A stretch of 15,015 nt of DNA from Candidatus Njordarchaeota archaeon (lineage in GTDB: Archaea > Asgardarchaeota > Njordarchaeia > Njordarchaeales > Njordarchaeaceae), in assembly GCA_029856055.1 (NCBI GenBank), contig JAHQWF010000116.1, positions 1 through 15,015 on the forward strand, given 5' to 3'. Shown here one piece after another: positions 14,058 through 15,015 of the stretch. The position numbers and the translations under genes were made by a program. Position 1 is the stretch's first letter; every line of letters begins with the position of its first letter. The notes beneath the pieces are model-generated. The model was not told the origin of the DNA, searched no databases, and saw only the letters and a program-made list of their open reading frames with translations.

Positions 14058-14630
14058 TTATTTTCTTCTATATATTTTCAAGATTGTTTCTTCAGTAAGA
14101 GTTTCGTCTACCTGGTAGTAAGTCAAATCACCTAGCTCATCTATTAGGGCTACTACTAGTTTTTTCTGGTGTCTTTTAGCTATTTCAAGTGCCTCTGATA
14201 ATCTATTTAGGGGTAATTCTTTTCCTGATTCTGCTATAAATAAAATAGCGAACGAATCGTGTTGAAGTGGATTTTTTCCTCTTTCGTAGATCTCGAAAGG
14301 TGTTAAATCTTGCTTAACATTTACACGTATGTTATAGCCTCTATCTCTCACATCCTTGTAAACTAGATATAATTGCCATATAAACTCATTTTCTTTTCCG
14401 ATCATTTTGCATATGTACTCGAAATCAATTTCTTTTCTATTCTTATCAAAAACTATTGCTTTTTTGCTTTCTATGAGATACAAAGCTTCAACAGCATGCA
14501 GAATTAGGTAGTCGTTCATTGAAATACCATAGCCATTAGCATAAAAAGCTCTCCAATAGGGATTTTCTTTCTTTATAACGATGAAATCGTTTTTTTCCAT
14601 CTTTATTTTTAATTTTGCTTCACTTAGCAT
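14058..14630 (-). CDS. endA: tRNA intron endonuclease (EndA) family subunit
   Basis: 190 residues. The N-terminal domain has 'PYWRAFYANGYGISMNDYLILHAVEALYLIESKKAIVFD', the usual helical/beta region before the nuclease fold. The C-terminal nuclease domain shows 'YLVYKDVRDRGYNIRVN', then the probable triad: Tyr115 in FEIYERGKNP, His124 in LQHDSFAILF and Lys156 or Lys157 in AKRHQKKLVVALIDELGDLTYYQV. This matches the tRNA-splicing endonuclease, which cuts bulge-helix-bulge introns of pre-tRNAs. The length of 190 suits one subunit of an alpha2 beta2 or alpha4 enzyme; HD in place of the usual HS/HA and divergence before Tyr115 leave open whether this is the catalytic or the structural subunit. ATG at 14628-14630; a weak GTGAG lies upstream. 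It faces the thermosome stop with a 15-bp gap. Confidence 0.85.
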   Translation of the reverse strand: MLSEAKLKIKMEKNDFIVIKKENPYWRAFYANGYGISMNDYLILHAVEALYLIESKKAIVFDKNRKEIDFEYICKMIGKENEFIWQLYLVYKDVRDRGYNIRVNVKQDLTPFEIYERGKNPLQHDSFAILFIAESGKELPLNRLSEALEIAKRHQKKLVVALIDELGDLTYYQVDETLTEETILKIYRRK

Positions 14631-14729
14631 TTAACTCACAATTATTTCAAATGTATTCTCTACATGACATATGCATGTTATCTACTATTTATTTATGTAT
14701 TACATCCTTTATTTATAGAGGTGAGCCAA
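14631..14729. promoter_or_regulatory. Divergent promoter region with imperfect palindrome
   Basis: 99 bp between the EndA-like gene (-) and the small orphan gene (+). TATTTATTTATG (about 14686-14697) is a rightward TATA candidate and GAGGTGA at 14718-14724 a strong ribosome binding site. The palindrome-like ACATG-acatatg-CATGT at 14662-14678, centred on CATATG, could be an operator shared by both genes, though such words are not rare in AT-rich DNA. Confidence 0.35.
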
Positions 14730-15011
14730 ATGAGAATTCGTGAGCTACAAGATAGTCTTAAGAAACTATTAAATATCATGGACATGGTAATGAAGACAAA
14801 TTTAATTAGTACCGAGAATATGGACTTAGATCTAATTTTATCAGCAAAGATAATGGCCTTAGACTTATTGAAAGAGGACAATCCAAAAGAAGTATTGCTA
14901 GAGGCATTTATCCAGCTATTTTTAGTTGCCTCAATAATCAATCTGGACTTAGAGAAAGAAGCGGAGAAAGTGCTATATAAGTACTCTATGATTAGTGCGC
15001 ATGGCGGCTAG
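14730..15011 (+). CDS. Small helical protein of unknown function, 93 aa
   Basis: From the ATG at 14730 (GAGGTGA at 14718-14724) to the TAG at 15009-15011; the longer in-frame extension to 14664 lies upstream of the ribosome binding site and in the promoter region, so I discard it. The product begins MRIRELQDSLKKLLNIMDMV and is almost entirely helical by composition, with segments 'MDLDLILSAKIMALDLLKEDNPKEVLLEAFIQLFLVASIINLDLEKEAEKVLYKYS'. The hydrophobic stretch 'AFIQLFLVASIINL' is too short and too amphipathic to be a confident membrane helix. No family recognised. Divergent from the EndA-like gene; a possible next gene starts inside its last codons. Confidence 0.7.
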   Translation: MRIRELQDSLKKLLNIMDMVMKTNLISTENMDLDLILSAKIMALDLLKEDNPKEVLLEAFIQLFLVASIINLDLEKEAEKVLYKYSMISAHGG

Positions 15012-15015
15012 ATTT
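15001..15015 (+). CDS. Possible start of the next gene (cut by window edge)
   Basis: An ATG at 15001 opens a frame (MAARF) overlapping the last 11 bp of the orphan gene. TATATAA at 14974-14980 lies about 27 bp upstream, the distance expected for a leaderless archaeal transcript. Only five codons are visible, so this is a suggestion. Confidence 0.3.

Overview
The window looks like an ordinary chromosomal segment of a thermophilic, AT-rich archaeon, probably from the TACK/Thermoproteota side of the tree. The markers are an aIF2-gamma-type GTPase, ribosomal protein L15e, a group II chaperonin (thermosome), a HerA-type ATPase, TrmJ, a TrmG10-type THUMP methyltransferase, a tRNA intron endonuclease-family protein and TATA-like promoters. 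A SepF homologue suggests FtsZ-based division, which argues against lineages that divide only by Cdv proteins. Several genes appear to start with TTG or GTG behind a GGTGA-type ribosome binding site. I see no CRISPR array, insertion sequence, integrase or other mobile element.

Layout. 1-1683 (minus): a probable DUF2110 gene cut by the window edge, downstream of a divergent aIF2-gamma. 1759-4177: a DUF99/UPF0215 gene (+) whose 3' end overlaps a convergent fusion of O6-alkylguanine-DNA alkyltransferase and endonuclease V (-); trmJ (+) starts from a TTG almost back to back with the fusion. 4154-5176 (-): TrmG10-like methyltransferase, overlapping the trmJ 3' end. 5337-6187 (+): a 59-residue ribbon-helix-helix protein, then L15e. 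6193-6615 (-): SepF-like. 6712-8704 (-): a compact run of AK6/Fap7-type kinase, thiL and a Fcf1/Utp24-like PIN protein. 8718-12171 (+): a long HerA-type ATPase with an unusual C-terminal extension, a Tan1-like THUMP protein, tRNA-Ser(CGA), and a helical-repeat protein of unknown function. 12366-14040 (+): thermosome subunit with a structured promoter region. 14058-14630 (-): tRNA intron endonuclease family. 14730-15011 (+): a small orphan protein.

Taken together the genes mostly serve RNA and translation: initiation (aIF2-gamma), ribosome (L15e), probable ribosome assembly (Fcf1-like PIN, AK6/Fap7), tRNA modification and processing (TrmJ, TrmG10, Tan1-like, EndA-like) and a tRNA gene. DNA repair is the second theme (AGT-EndoV fusion, DUF99, HerA-like). 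I did not find a clearly new multi-gene system. The points most worth a second look are the AGT-EndoV fusion with altered active-site residues overlapping a DUF99 gene of related fold, the divergent aIF2-gamma without its zinc knuckle, the Tan1-like gene directly upstream of a tRNA-Ser that carries the Tan1 target motif, and the HerA-like protein with its extra C-terminal domain.
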